Positions 1-5,668 of a stretch of DNA of 9,776 bases are shown one piece after another (the stretch's first letter is position 1; each line of letters begins with the position of its first letter). Under the pieces are notes generated by a model. The model did no database searches, was not told the origin of the DNA, and saw nothing but the letters and a program-made list of their open reading frames with translations. A program made the position numbers and the translations under genes. The DNA is from SIAJ01 sp035258765 (GTDB taxonomy: Bacteria; Planctomycetota; Planctomycetia; Gemmatales; Gemmataceae): assembly GCA_035258765.1 (NCBI GenBank), contig DATFWZ010000349.1, forward strand, positions 1 through 9,776, read 5' to 3'.

Positions 1-15
1 AGAAGTGACGGGCCA

Positions 16-56
16 CGGCCGGCGACTCGCCCTCGGGCCGCCGGCCGCACTTTTTT
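16..56 (+). terminator. Intrinsic terminator for a convergent plus-strand gene left of the window
   Basis: A perfect 9-bp GC stem (CGGCCGGCG at 16-24 pairing with CGCCGGCCG at 39-47) with a 14-nt loop is followed after CAC by six T residues at 51-56. The T-run lies on the plus-strand 3' side, so the terminator serves a gene reading rightwards from outside the window. On the minus strand the run would be A's ahead of the stem, although the hairpin could still stall transcription of the convergent propeller gene that ends at 66. The gene served is not visible. Confidence 0.55.
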
Positions 57-65
57 GCATCAGAC

Positions 66-1205
66 TTACTTGCCGAATAGGATGGTGAGCCGGTCACTTT
101 CGAAGCTGGTCGCGGCCACGTCCGATTTGCCGTCCCCGTTCAAGTCCGCGACCACCAGCCGCCAGGTGCCTTTCCCGGTCACGAACGGCGATCCCGGCGC
201 GGCGCGAAATGCCCCCCGACGGTCGCCGGCCAGTACCCGCACGCCCTCGCTGGCCGCGGCGACAATGTCCGGTTTGCCGTCCCCGGTGACGTCGGCCACG
301 ACGAGCCCGAACGCGCGACTCCCCAACCGGATCGGCGAATTCGCCGCCGCTTTGAACCCGCCCTTTCCGTCACCCAACAGGATCGTGACGTGGTCGCTGT
401 CGTCGTGGGCGGCAACCACGTCCGGCTTGCCGTCGCCGTTGACGTCGCCGAGGGCGACAAAGTACGGCCGCTCGCCGGTGTTGATTGGGGACCCGGGCGC
501 CTTTTGGAACGCGCCCTTGCCGTCGCCGAGCAGGACGGTCACCGAGCTGGAGCCGGACTTGGTGTTCGGGACGACGACGTCCGGCTTGCCGTCGCCGTTG
601 ACGTCACCCACGGCGGGCGGGTACGGGCTGGGGCCGGTGGCGAACGGCGAACCAGGCGCCGCACGGAAACCGCCCTTCCCGTCGCCGAGTTGGACGGCCA
701 TGTCGCCGTCATCGTTGTTCAGGGTCAGCAGGTCCAATTTGCCGTCCGCATTCAGGTCCACCAGAGCGAGTCCGTGGTTGTGCGGGTGCTCGCCCTTCTT
801 CATCGCGACCGGCGAGCCGGGCGCCTCCGTGAAGCCGCCCTTCCCATCACCTAACAACAGAGTCACCGCGTAGCTGTCGTGGTCGGTCGCGGCGAGGTCG
901 AGCTTCCCGTCGCCGTTGACGTCGCCGAGCGCCATCTCGCCGGCCCGGCATTTCAGCGGCGAGCCGGCCGCCTCGGTGAATCCGCCTTTGCCGTCACCCA
1001 GCAGGATGACGACGTGGCCTTTCGCGCAGGCGACAACCAGGTCCGGCTTGCCGTCACCGTTGACGTCGCCGGCAATGACGTTCTGGGGCTTCCCCGGAAT
1101 GGCGATGACGGATCCCGGCGTCTCGAACGGGGCCCGCGTGCCGCCGACCGGCGAACATCCGACACTCAGTGCAACGATTGAACCGAGGACGATTGACTTG
1201 CACAT
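66..1205 (-). CDS. Secreted lipoprotein with a seven-bladed VCBS/FG-GAP beta-propeller
   Basis: 379 aa from the ATG at 1205, chosen because GGGAGGGG sits about 6 nt upstream and a lipoprotein-type signal follows at once (hydrophobic residues 5-15, Cys17 in LSVGC; the box is not a perfect consensus). An in-frame extension to 1403 exists but reads through an inverted repeat and looks non-coding. The rest is seven tandem units of about 48-55 residues. Each has an Asp-rich calcium-binding loop of the D-x-N-x-D-G-x-x-D type (residues 47-55, 95-103, 150-158, 201-209, 254-262, 305-313, 354-362) and, in the first six, a following LLGDGKGGF-like strand and a PGSP turn. Seven such FG-GAP/VCBS units make one integrin-alpha-like propeller, stabilised by calcium. 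There is no enzyme domain, so a surface binding or scaffold role is inferred and the ligand is unknown. Blade 6 has Thr in place of the loop Asn; blade 7 ends on the final strand, as expected for a closed ring. Confidence 0.93.
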   Translation of the reverse strand: MCKSIVLGSIVALSVGCSPVGGTRAPFETPGSVIAIPGKPQNVIAGDVNGDGKPDLVVACAKGHVVILLGDGKGGFTEAAGSPLKCRAGEMALGDVNGDGKLDLAATDHDSYAVTLLLGDGKGGFTEAPGSPVAMKKGEHPHNHGLALVDLNADGKLDLLTLNNDDGDMAVQLGDGKGGFRAAPGSPFATGPSPYPPAVGDVNGDGKPDVVVPNTKSGSSSVTVLLGDGKGAFQKAPGSPINTGERPYFVALGDVNGDGKPDVVAAHDDSDHVTILLGDGKGGFKAAANSPIRLGSRAFGLVVADVTGDGKPDIVAAASEGVRVLAGDRRGAFRAAPGSPFVTGKGTWRLVVADLNGDGKSDVAATSFESDRLTILFGK

Positions 1206-1284
1206 GTGAACCCCTCCCATGTCGGGCTTTGGTCGGACGCGGCTCCAGTTTTCCAGTGCACTTGGTTCGTTTTGCGGTGGCCGG

Positions 1285-1403
1285 GTGCGGCGGAGCCCGA
1301 CGCGAAGCGAGGGCGACGCCGGCCTGGCCGGGACGCTGGAGTCAGGTCCGAAGCCTTTGCAGGGCTCGGCGCGGCCCTCGCTTCGCGTCGGGCTCCGCCG
1401 CAC
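1285..1403. repeat. Perfect 30-bp inverted repeat with 59-bp spacer
   Basis: Arms at 1285-1314 and 1374-1403 are exact reverse complements, with core AGCCCGACGCGAAGCGAGGG. Each arm is flanked outside by GTTTTG-containing sequence in mirrored orientation, so the two arms may be copies of one longer repeat inserted head to head. There is no obvious target-site duplication and no transposase. I recall similar GC-rich intergenic repeats from Gemmata-like genomes but cannot confirm it here. In RNA from the promoter candidate at 1473-1500 the repeat would form a very stable stem in the 5' leader of the propeller gene, 79 bp from its start codon. Confidence 0.85.
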
Positions 1404-1472
1404 TCGACCTCGCCTACAAAACAGCCGCGACGAACCACTCGAGTCGAATGTAACCGCGCGGAGTGGCCTACG

Positions 1473-1500
1473 ATTAGTTGTATTTTCTTGAAGTGATCAA
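1473..1500 (-). promoter_or_regulatory. Candidate promoter for the propeller lipoprotein gene
   Basis: In an AT-rich patch, unlike the surrounding GC-rich DNA, the minus strand carries TTGATC (1500-1495), a 16-bp spacer and ACTAAT (1478-1473), each 4 of 6 to the sigma-70 consensus. A perfect TTGACA lies just upstream (1517-1512) but has no well-spaced -10. If used, the leader would be about 260 nt and would include the 30-bp inverted repeat. Planctomycete promoters are poorly defined, so this is tentative. Confidence 0.25.
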
Positions 1501-1542
1501 GCGACTTGTTGTGTCAATTCTGACGTGGCAATGGGACCCCAA

Positions 1543-2487
1543 TCACGACGCCGGCCCAATCCCGCGCTCCAGGATCGGGAAGCACGCCTGCTTGCGGAAG
1601 TACCGCTCGTAGAACCCGACCAGGTGCGGCGCGTCGCTCGGGACCTGAGCCGCGAGCACGGTGAACGAAGTCGATTCCAACCGCGACGTGCCGTACCACA
1701 GCAGGTCCTGCCCAATCAGGACGCTGTCCGTTCCCGGGGCAGTCAGGAAGCTGAACAGCCCGTTGACGCGCTTGGCAGCCAGCCCTTCAGTCCCGAAGGC
1801 GCCGAAGCGCAAGACGGGCGACCGCGGGTCCAGCTCATCAACGTCGAGGAATGACTCGTCGTCGATCAGGATGCCGACGCCCACCGGGGCGCCATTCCTG
1901 GAGCGGCGGACGTAGACCGCGTCGGCGGGGAACCGGGGGTTGCGCAGCAGGTAGTCGGCCAGCGGCCGCCCGCCGAGGCGGAGGACCTGCGGGGCCATCT
2001 TCTCGATGGCCGGGATGTCGTCCGCGGTCACCAGGCTGACGTTGAGTCCGTGCCGCTGGAACATGGTCGGCAGGTCGCCGATCGACTGGGTGAAGTTGAT
2101 GATGTCGCGAGACCGCGTAAAGCCGTGGTCCTCGAAGAACTTCACATGGTCGGCCCAGTCGCCGTGGACGGCGGCGAACGCCCGCGTGACCTTCCGCTGG
2201 GCCATGGCCTTCAGGACGGCAGCGAAGAGCGGCCTGGCCATCTTCTCGTGCCCGGGCCGGCACATCGGGTAACACACCCGGCTGCCGGGGGTCTCGAACC
2301 CGGCGTAGCCCACGACCTTGCCGTCGTCCTCGGCGTAGAAGCGCGTCCGCGGGTCGAACCCGTGCCCGGACGTGGCCCGGTGGACGTCCTCGACTTTGAC
2401 CGGCCGAAACCCAGGCAGGCGCCCGGCCGCTGCGTTGTAGATGGCCGCCTCGTGCTTGGCGTCGCCGGCCTGGAACGTCCGAATCAT
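1543..2487 (-). CDS. Divergent GNAT-like N-acetyltransferase
   Basis: 314 aa from the ATG at 2487, chosen because GGAG lies 8 nt upstream and the GNAT-like first strand (IRTFQAGDAKHEAAIYN) begins there; the frame stays open 45 codons further up but that stretch has low-complexity, non-coding character. Residues 1-135 resemble a GNAT fold: strands around residues 49-64 (RFYAEDDGKVVGYAGFE), a segment at 76-91 where the acetyl-CoA pyrophosphate loop would be, and motif B at 116-131 (KFFEDHGFTRSRDIIN). The usual R/Q-x-x-G-x-G/A signature is replaced by CRPGHEKMARP, so cofactor binding is weaker evidence than the fold. Residues 150-314 look like a second GNAT-type half (ADDIPAIEKM, then VYVRRSRNGAPVGVGILI), giving a tandem arrangement. 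Substrate unknown. A 298-bp gap separates it from the DUF1559-like gene upstream, so it is probably transcribed on its own. Confidence 0.8.
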   Translation of the reverse strand: MIRTFQAGDAKHEAAIYNAAAGRLPGFRPVKVEDVHRATSGHGFDPRTRFYAEDDGKVVGYAGFETPGSRVCYPMCRPGHEKMARPLFAAVLKAMAQRKVTRAFAAVHGDWADHVKFFEDHGFTRSRDIINFTQSIGDLPTMFQRHGLNVSLVTADDIPAIEKMAPQVLRLGGRPLADYLLRNPRFPADAVYVRRSRNGAPVGVGILIDDESFLDVDELDPRSPVLRFGAFGTEGLAAKRVNGLFSFLTAPGTDSVLIGQDLLWYGTSRLESTSFTVLAAQVPSDAPHLVGFYERYFRKQACFPILERGIGPAS

Positions 2488-2698
2488 CGTCGTGACTCCG
2501 TCTCCTCGTCGCCGGTCGGCCTGCCGCCACGGCCCGGGCGCCTGCGCAAGCAAGTATCGCAGACGATCGAGGACACCCGCGCGTCTGACCGGGCCGATTT
2601 CGGCCGGGCCGGAGGATTTCAACTGGTACGAGCAAACTAGTTTGGCAGGACCGGAGGCGGAGCGGCTGTCGCGAGGGGGTCTCTCGGCCCGTCGCCGA

Positions 2699-2726
2699 AA
2701 TCTACGACACCCGCGCAGCGGGTCAA
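2699..2726 (-). promoter_or_regulatory. Candidate promoter with an internal palindrome, upstream of the divergent GNAT-like gene
   Basis: Minus strand: TTGACC (2726-2721, 5 of 6 to the -35 consensus), a 16-bp spacer, then TAGATT (2704-2699, 4 of 6 to the -10). A perfect palindrome ACCCGC-GCA-GCGGGT (2709-2723) fills the spacer and touches the -35, which could be an operator, or instead a weak hairpin 62 bp beyond the stop codon of the upstream DUF1559-like gene. A second palindrome CAAACTAGTTTG lies at 2633-2644, downstream of the start point. The leader to the start codon at 2487 would be about 205 nt. Confidence 0.25.
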
Positions 2727-2785
2727 ACGGATTCGGAAGTGTGGGACGACTGTCAAACCGTAGAGTTTTGGGCCGCGGCCATGCC

Positions 2786-4438
2786 TTACTTGAACGTTCC
2801 GTCCGGAATAGGTTGCCCGTCCGCCGGGTCGATCAGGAGCTTCCAGATCGCTTCCGTGACCGTGTCGCGAACGATCCTGGCCGACCCGTCCGCGAGGCCG
2901 ACGACCGTGCGGCCATCGCGGAACAAGAGGAGCGGCTTGACGGCCTGCTTGCCGTCGAACGGCAGCTCGTCCGGCTTCGTCCAGATCACCGGCTCGGCCG
3001 CCTGCACCAGAAGGACCGTGTTGGACGTGCCGTCGGTGATGTCCGCGAGCTTGACCGAGCGGTCGAACGCCCACGACGCCTTCGGGCCGACGAATGTGCG
3101 GTAATGGGTGTAACCCGGCTTCGCCGTTTCGCCGTCGATCTCAAAAATCTTCGGCATCTTCTCGATGAACTTCTTGTTGTTCTCTGAGTCCCACGGCTCG
3201 TCCTGCCTGATTTGTTTGAACAGGCTGTCCTCCTCGATGTACGGGAGCAAGGCCACGCGCCAGCTCAGGAGCGGCTTGCCGTCGGCGTCCGTGATCGCCG
3301 CGTCGGCCTTGCCATTCGTGTCGTGGTAATTGTGGACGCCGAGCATGAGCTGCTTGAGGCTATAAGTCTGCCGGTTCCGGATTTCCTCGCGCCATTGCGT
3401 GGCCCAGCCGCCGATGAAGGCACCTGCGGTGAACGCGGCCGGGACCACGACCGTCTTGGACTTCGCCGGTAGTTCGAGCCGGGCTTCAATTGCCGACCCG
3501 TCGCGCCGAACCTGGTTGGAGGTGATTACTTCCTCGGCCCGATTCAGCACCCCCAGCCCGATGACAGCCGCGGCCGCGATCGGCACTTGCTCCAGGCCGA
3601 CCGGCGTCTCACTGCCGAGCACGAGCTCTTCCAGGTCGCGCCGGGACGACGCGATCAGCTTCCGGGCCGGCCCGTCGGGCGCCTTGAGCAGGGGCTCCAC
3701 GGCCTCGGCCGCGGCGGCGGTCGCGTAGGAGAGGCGGACGTGCATGTGACCCTCGCCGTCGAGGTCGAGGGACGCGGTCACCGTCCCGGCGCTCAGGAGC
3801 AGGCGCATGGGGAGGGGGATTTCCTTCGAGAAGTCCTCCCACCAGGCGGCCGGGAGAGCGGCGGGATTCATCCCGACGACAAGTGGACGACCACCGGCCG
3901 CGACCGACAGCGAGTCGCGGAGCGGGTCCGACTTGAACGGGGCTCCGTCGGCGAGCCGGGCGATCTCGGCTTTCGGTCCCATCGCGAAGGTGCGGTCGTC
4001 GGCGATGAGCAGGCTCGCCCCGAATTCGTCCGCGTACCATGTGAGCTTCTTACCCTTCTTTTCCGCCGCTTCCGGGGCCAGGAGCTTGCGCAGGGCCGCG
4101 ACGTCCGCCGGCCGGGACAGCCGGACGACGAAGACGAGATCACTTTCCAGCTTGTGCTTGCTTCGCGTCCGGCCGACCCACAGGGTCAGCCGATCAACGC
4201 TCGTCGGCAGCGAGCCGAACCGGCCGTCGAGCGCCGCGATGGCCTTGTCACCGGCCTTCTTCACGATGTCGCGGGCGTCCTTCAGAGACTCGTGGCCCCA
4301 GAGGTCGGCAACGCGGACGTGGACGAATCCGAGTCCGTCCTGTGGAACGAGCGCCAGGTCCGGCGGCAGCCGGTCGGCCTGGGCGAACGCCGGGCCGGCG
4401 GCCAGGAGCAAGACCAGAAGGACGGGCACACGTGACAT
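2786..4438 (-). CDS. Secreted DUF1559-family protein
   Basis: 550 aa. ATG at 4438 is preceded by GGAG with a 7-nt spacer. Residues 1-19 form a Sec signal peptide (hydrophobic VPVLLVLLLAAG, cleavage likely after AFA), so the protein is exported. Residues 30-300 are a large alpha/beta region of unknown function. From about 356 the planctomycete DUF1559 pattern appears: SLKQLMLGVHNYHDTNGK (360-377), then LLSWRVALLPYIEEDSLF (390-407), then DITDGTSNTVLLVQAAEP (466-483), and a terminal GLADGSARIV (514-523). The last is in the position of the family's H-x9-DG motif, but the His is replaced. Many DUF1559 proteins begin with a type IV pilin-like GFTLIE segment; this one has an ordinary signal peptide and a long N-terminal region instead. 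It follows the choice-of-anchor C gene by 27 bp, so the two secreted proteins are probably co-expressed. Function is unknown. Confidence 0.9.
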   Translation of the reverse strand: MSRVPVLLVLLLAAGPAFAQADRLPPDLALVPQDGLGFVHVRVADLWGHESLKDARDIVKKAGDKAIAALDGRFGSLPTSVDRLTLWVGRTRSKHKLESDLVFVVRLSRPADVAALRKLLAPEAAEKKGKKLTWYADEFGASLLIADDRTFAMGPKAEIARLADGAPFKSDPLRDSLSVAAGGRPLVVGMNPAALPAAWWEDFSKEIPLPMRLLLSAGTVTASLDLDGEGHMHVRLSYATAAAAEAVEPLLKAPDGPARKLIASSRRDLEELVLGSETPVGLEQVPIAAAAVIGLGVLNRAEEVITSNQVRRDGSAIEARLELPAKSKTVVVPAAFTAGAFIGGWATQWREEIRNRQTYSLKQLMLGVHNYHDTNGKADAAITDADGKPLLSWRVALLPYIEEDSLFKQIRQDEPWDSENNKKFIEKMPKIFEIDGETAKPGYTHYRTFVGPKASWAFDRSVKLADITDGTSNTVLLVQAAEPVIWTKPDELPFDGKQAVKPLLLFRDGRTVVGLADGSARIVRDTVTEAIWKLLIDPADGQPIPDGTFK

Positions 4439-4465
4439 GCGTGGTCTCCGTTGGTGCGGCCGACG

Positions 4466-5023
4466 CTACTTCTCGCTGACCGACACCTCGTCAATGACCG
4501 GCCCGCGACTGTCATCCCCCTTCTCGGTCGTGTAGATCTCGAGCGTCGTTTCGTCGCTGATGGCGGTGAACTCCCAGGTCACTTTGGTCCAGTTCAGCTT
4601 CTCCCTCGTCCCGTCGCCGGAGTTGACCTCGAACTTCTTCCGGTCCCCGGCCGCCTCAATCCAGATGCCCCGGTCCCCCGCCTCCGGGGTCGCGGCCAAT
4701 TGCAGCTCGACCTTGTACTTGGTCCCCTTCTTGGTCTTGAACGTCTGCTCAACGCCGCCGTAGCCCGGGGAGCCGTGCAGGTCGATGCACCGGCTGCCGT
4801 GCGCGGCCACGAAGAAGGTGCCGACGAGGTCGATCTGCCCGCGGGTCACCTTCCAGCCCTTGATCGCGTCCGACCCTTTGTCGAGTGATTTGAAGTCGCC
4901 GATGTCGTCCGGGCCCTCCTCAAAGCTGCCGTTGACGAGCAAGTTGGCGGCCGGCTTCGCCGGGGCCGCGACTCCGAGCGGAATCAGGAGGAGCCAGCCG
5001 AGGCCGGAAGCGAGGAGGCGCAT
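4466..5023 (-). CDS. Secreted choice-of-anchor C / DUF642-like protein
   Basis: 185 aa from ATG at 5023, with GGGAG 7 nt upstream; the frame runs to 5077 but the extra 18 residues precede the signal peptide and lack a ribosome-binding site. Residues 1-20 are a signal peptide (LLASGLGWLLLIPLGVAA, cleavage near AA-PA). The mature part shows the family's landmarks: NLLVNGSFEEGP (27-38), GWKVTRGQIDLVG (56-68), AAHGSRCIDLHG (73-84), VEQTFKTKKGTKYKVELQLA (91-110), and a final VIDEVSVSE strand (176-184). This is a jelly-roll, carbohydrate-binding-like fold. No PEP-CTERM or other sorting tail is visible, although the family often carries one, so it is probably periplasmic or released. It is the first gene of a two-gene unit with the DUF1559-like gene. 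Confidence 0.88.
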   Translation of the reverse strand: MRLLASGLGWLLLIPLGVAAPAKPAANLLVNGSFEEGPDDIGDFKSLDKGSDAIKGWKVTRGQIDLVGTFFVAAHGSRCIDLHGSPGYGGVEQTFKTKKGTKYKVELQLAATPEAGDRGIWIEAAGDRKKFEVNSGDGTREKLNWTKVTWEFTAISDETTLEIYTTEKGDDSRGPVIDEVSVSEK

Positions 5024-5394
5024 GGAATTCTCCCGAATGGCGGTGGGACGTGATGATACCACCGGGCGCGACGGCACGCGAGAGACGGGCGGACGATGTT
5101 ACGGCGAGGGAGTTCCGAGCACGCGTGCCGCGGGCGTTGCGAGTGCGTCATTCGGGGCGCGCGAAAGTTCGGCCCCCTACCTGCGCGCTCATTTCTCAGG
5201 CCGCCAATTGCGACGTTCTGACGCCCGGACGAATGGTCGCAAGTCCTTACCGGCACGGGCAGCTCGCCAGGCCGCCTCAGGCCGCCACATATGCACACTG
5301 AGTGGCGGCCTGGGGAATTCCGCGAGCTTTCCGGGGGTCTAAAACTTGACAACCCGCAATCCGGATCAGACACTCCGCCCCGCGCGAACACGGT
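5024..5394. other. Apparently non-coding stretch upstream of the secreted-protein operon
   Basis: No frame on either strand gives a believable protein. The stretch holds the ribosome-binding site for the gene starting at 5023, a lone TATCAT -10-like hexamer on the minus strand (5058-5053) with no matching -35, and the CAGGCCGCC repeat cluster and hairpin described separately. The promoter of the operon must lie here but I cannot place it with confidence. Confidence 0.6.
5268..5315. repeat. GC-rich hairpin with repeated CAGGCCGCC units
   Basis: CAGGCCGCC occurs at 5268-5276 and 5278-5286 in tandem, with a further copy at 5197-5205 and a reverse complement at 5304-5312. The second tandem copy and the reverse complement form a perfect 11-bp stem (5278-5288 with 5302-5312) around a 13-nt loop. 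There is no T-run on either side, so it is not a canonical terminator. It lies between the decayed small ORF and the secreted-protein operon, and could be a dispersed palindromic repeat or a protein-binding site. Confidence 0.6.
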
Positions 5395-5619
5395 TCAGCG
5401 GCCGTCGTCGCCATATAGGTAATCGCACCGCAAGCTCAGGCCGGGCGGCCACGCGACGTTCTCGTGCCTCGGCTATGGTCCGGGCGGTGCCAGCGGGGTC
5501 GCCGCCACGCCATTCAAAACAACGACAAGCTGGTGCTCCCCAGGGGCCACGTCGGGCGGCAGTTGAACGGTCAAGACCCGGTCTGGGCCGATCACGGCGG
5601 TGGTAGAGATCGTCTACAT
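5395..5619 (-). pseudogene. Decayed small planctomycete ORF, antitoxin-like
   Basis: Read from ATG at 5619 to TGA at 5395 this is a 75-codon frame, 49 bp downstream of trpE, broken by two in-frame TAG codons: codon 2 (5616-5614) and codon 49 (5475-5473). Between and after them the translation looks like real protein: TTAVIGPDRVLTVQLPPDVA then PGEHQLVVVLNG, and after the second stop WPPGLSLRCDYLYGDDGR. I recall small Gemmataceae proteins with exactly this plan (a GPD-x-x-L-x-VQLPPD strand pair, then a C-terminal R-x-D-x-YGDDGR tail), often annotated as hypothetical or antitoxin-like; this is memory, not a search. No PIN-domain or other toxin gene follows. The reading frame is intact apart from the stops, suggesting recent loss. 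Alternatives: a GTG start at 5595 could give a short truncated product. Confidence 0.6.
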
Positions 5620-5668
5620 CGCAAACCCACGTCCATCTAATGTCTTCCGGACTCTGCCGCCATTCTAC

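Larger units (their letters stand above)
1206..1542. other. Intergenic gap of 337 bp between the GNAT-like gene and the propeller gene
   Basis: No protein-coding signal on either strand; the open frames here are GC-rich readings through the inverted repeat. The gap holds the ribosome-binding site of the propeller gene (about 1210-1217), a perfect 30-bp inverted repeat at 1285-1403, and an AT-rich patch at about 1470-1520 that is the best place for the promoter of the propeller gene. Confidence 0.7.

Noticed and set aside
55..873. Long plus-strand open frame of 272 codons opposite the propeller gene
   Set aside because: It is the antisense of the repeated calcium-loop codons. The translation is Pro/Ser/Thr-rich repeats with no domain, while the minus frame gives an obvious VCBS protein.
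1285..1403. Insertion sequence or MITE with 30-bp terminal inverted repeats
   Set aside because: No target-site duplication and no transposase remnant in the 59-bp spacer; recorded as an inverted repeat only.
5053..5058. TATCAT on the minus strand as the -10 of the secreted-protein operon
   Set aside because: It is at a sensible distance from the start codon but has no -35-like hexamer 16-18 bp upstream; a single hexamer is not enough.
5346..5374. Perfect TTGACA on the plus strand as a promoter
   Set aside because: The hexamer 17 bp downstream (GACACT) is a poor -10 and no plus-strand gene follows.
5104..5394. Toxin gene expected downstream of the decayed antitoxin-like ORF
   Set aside because: The minus-strand frame starting at 5391 gives no PIN, RelE or other toxin-like motif and is Arg/Ser/Pro-rich.
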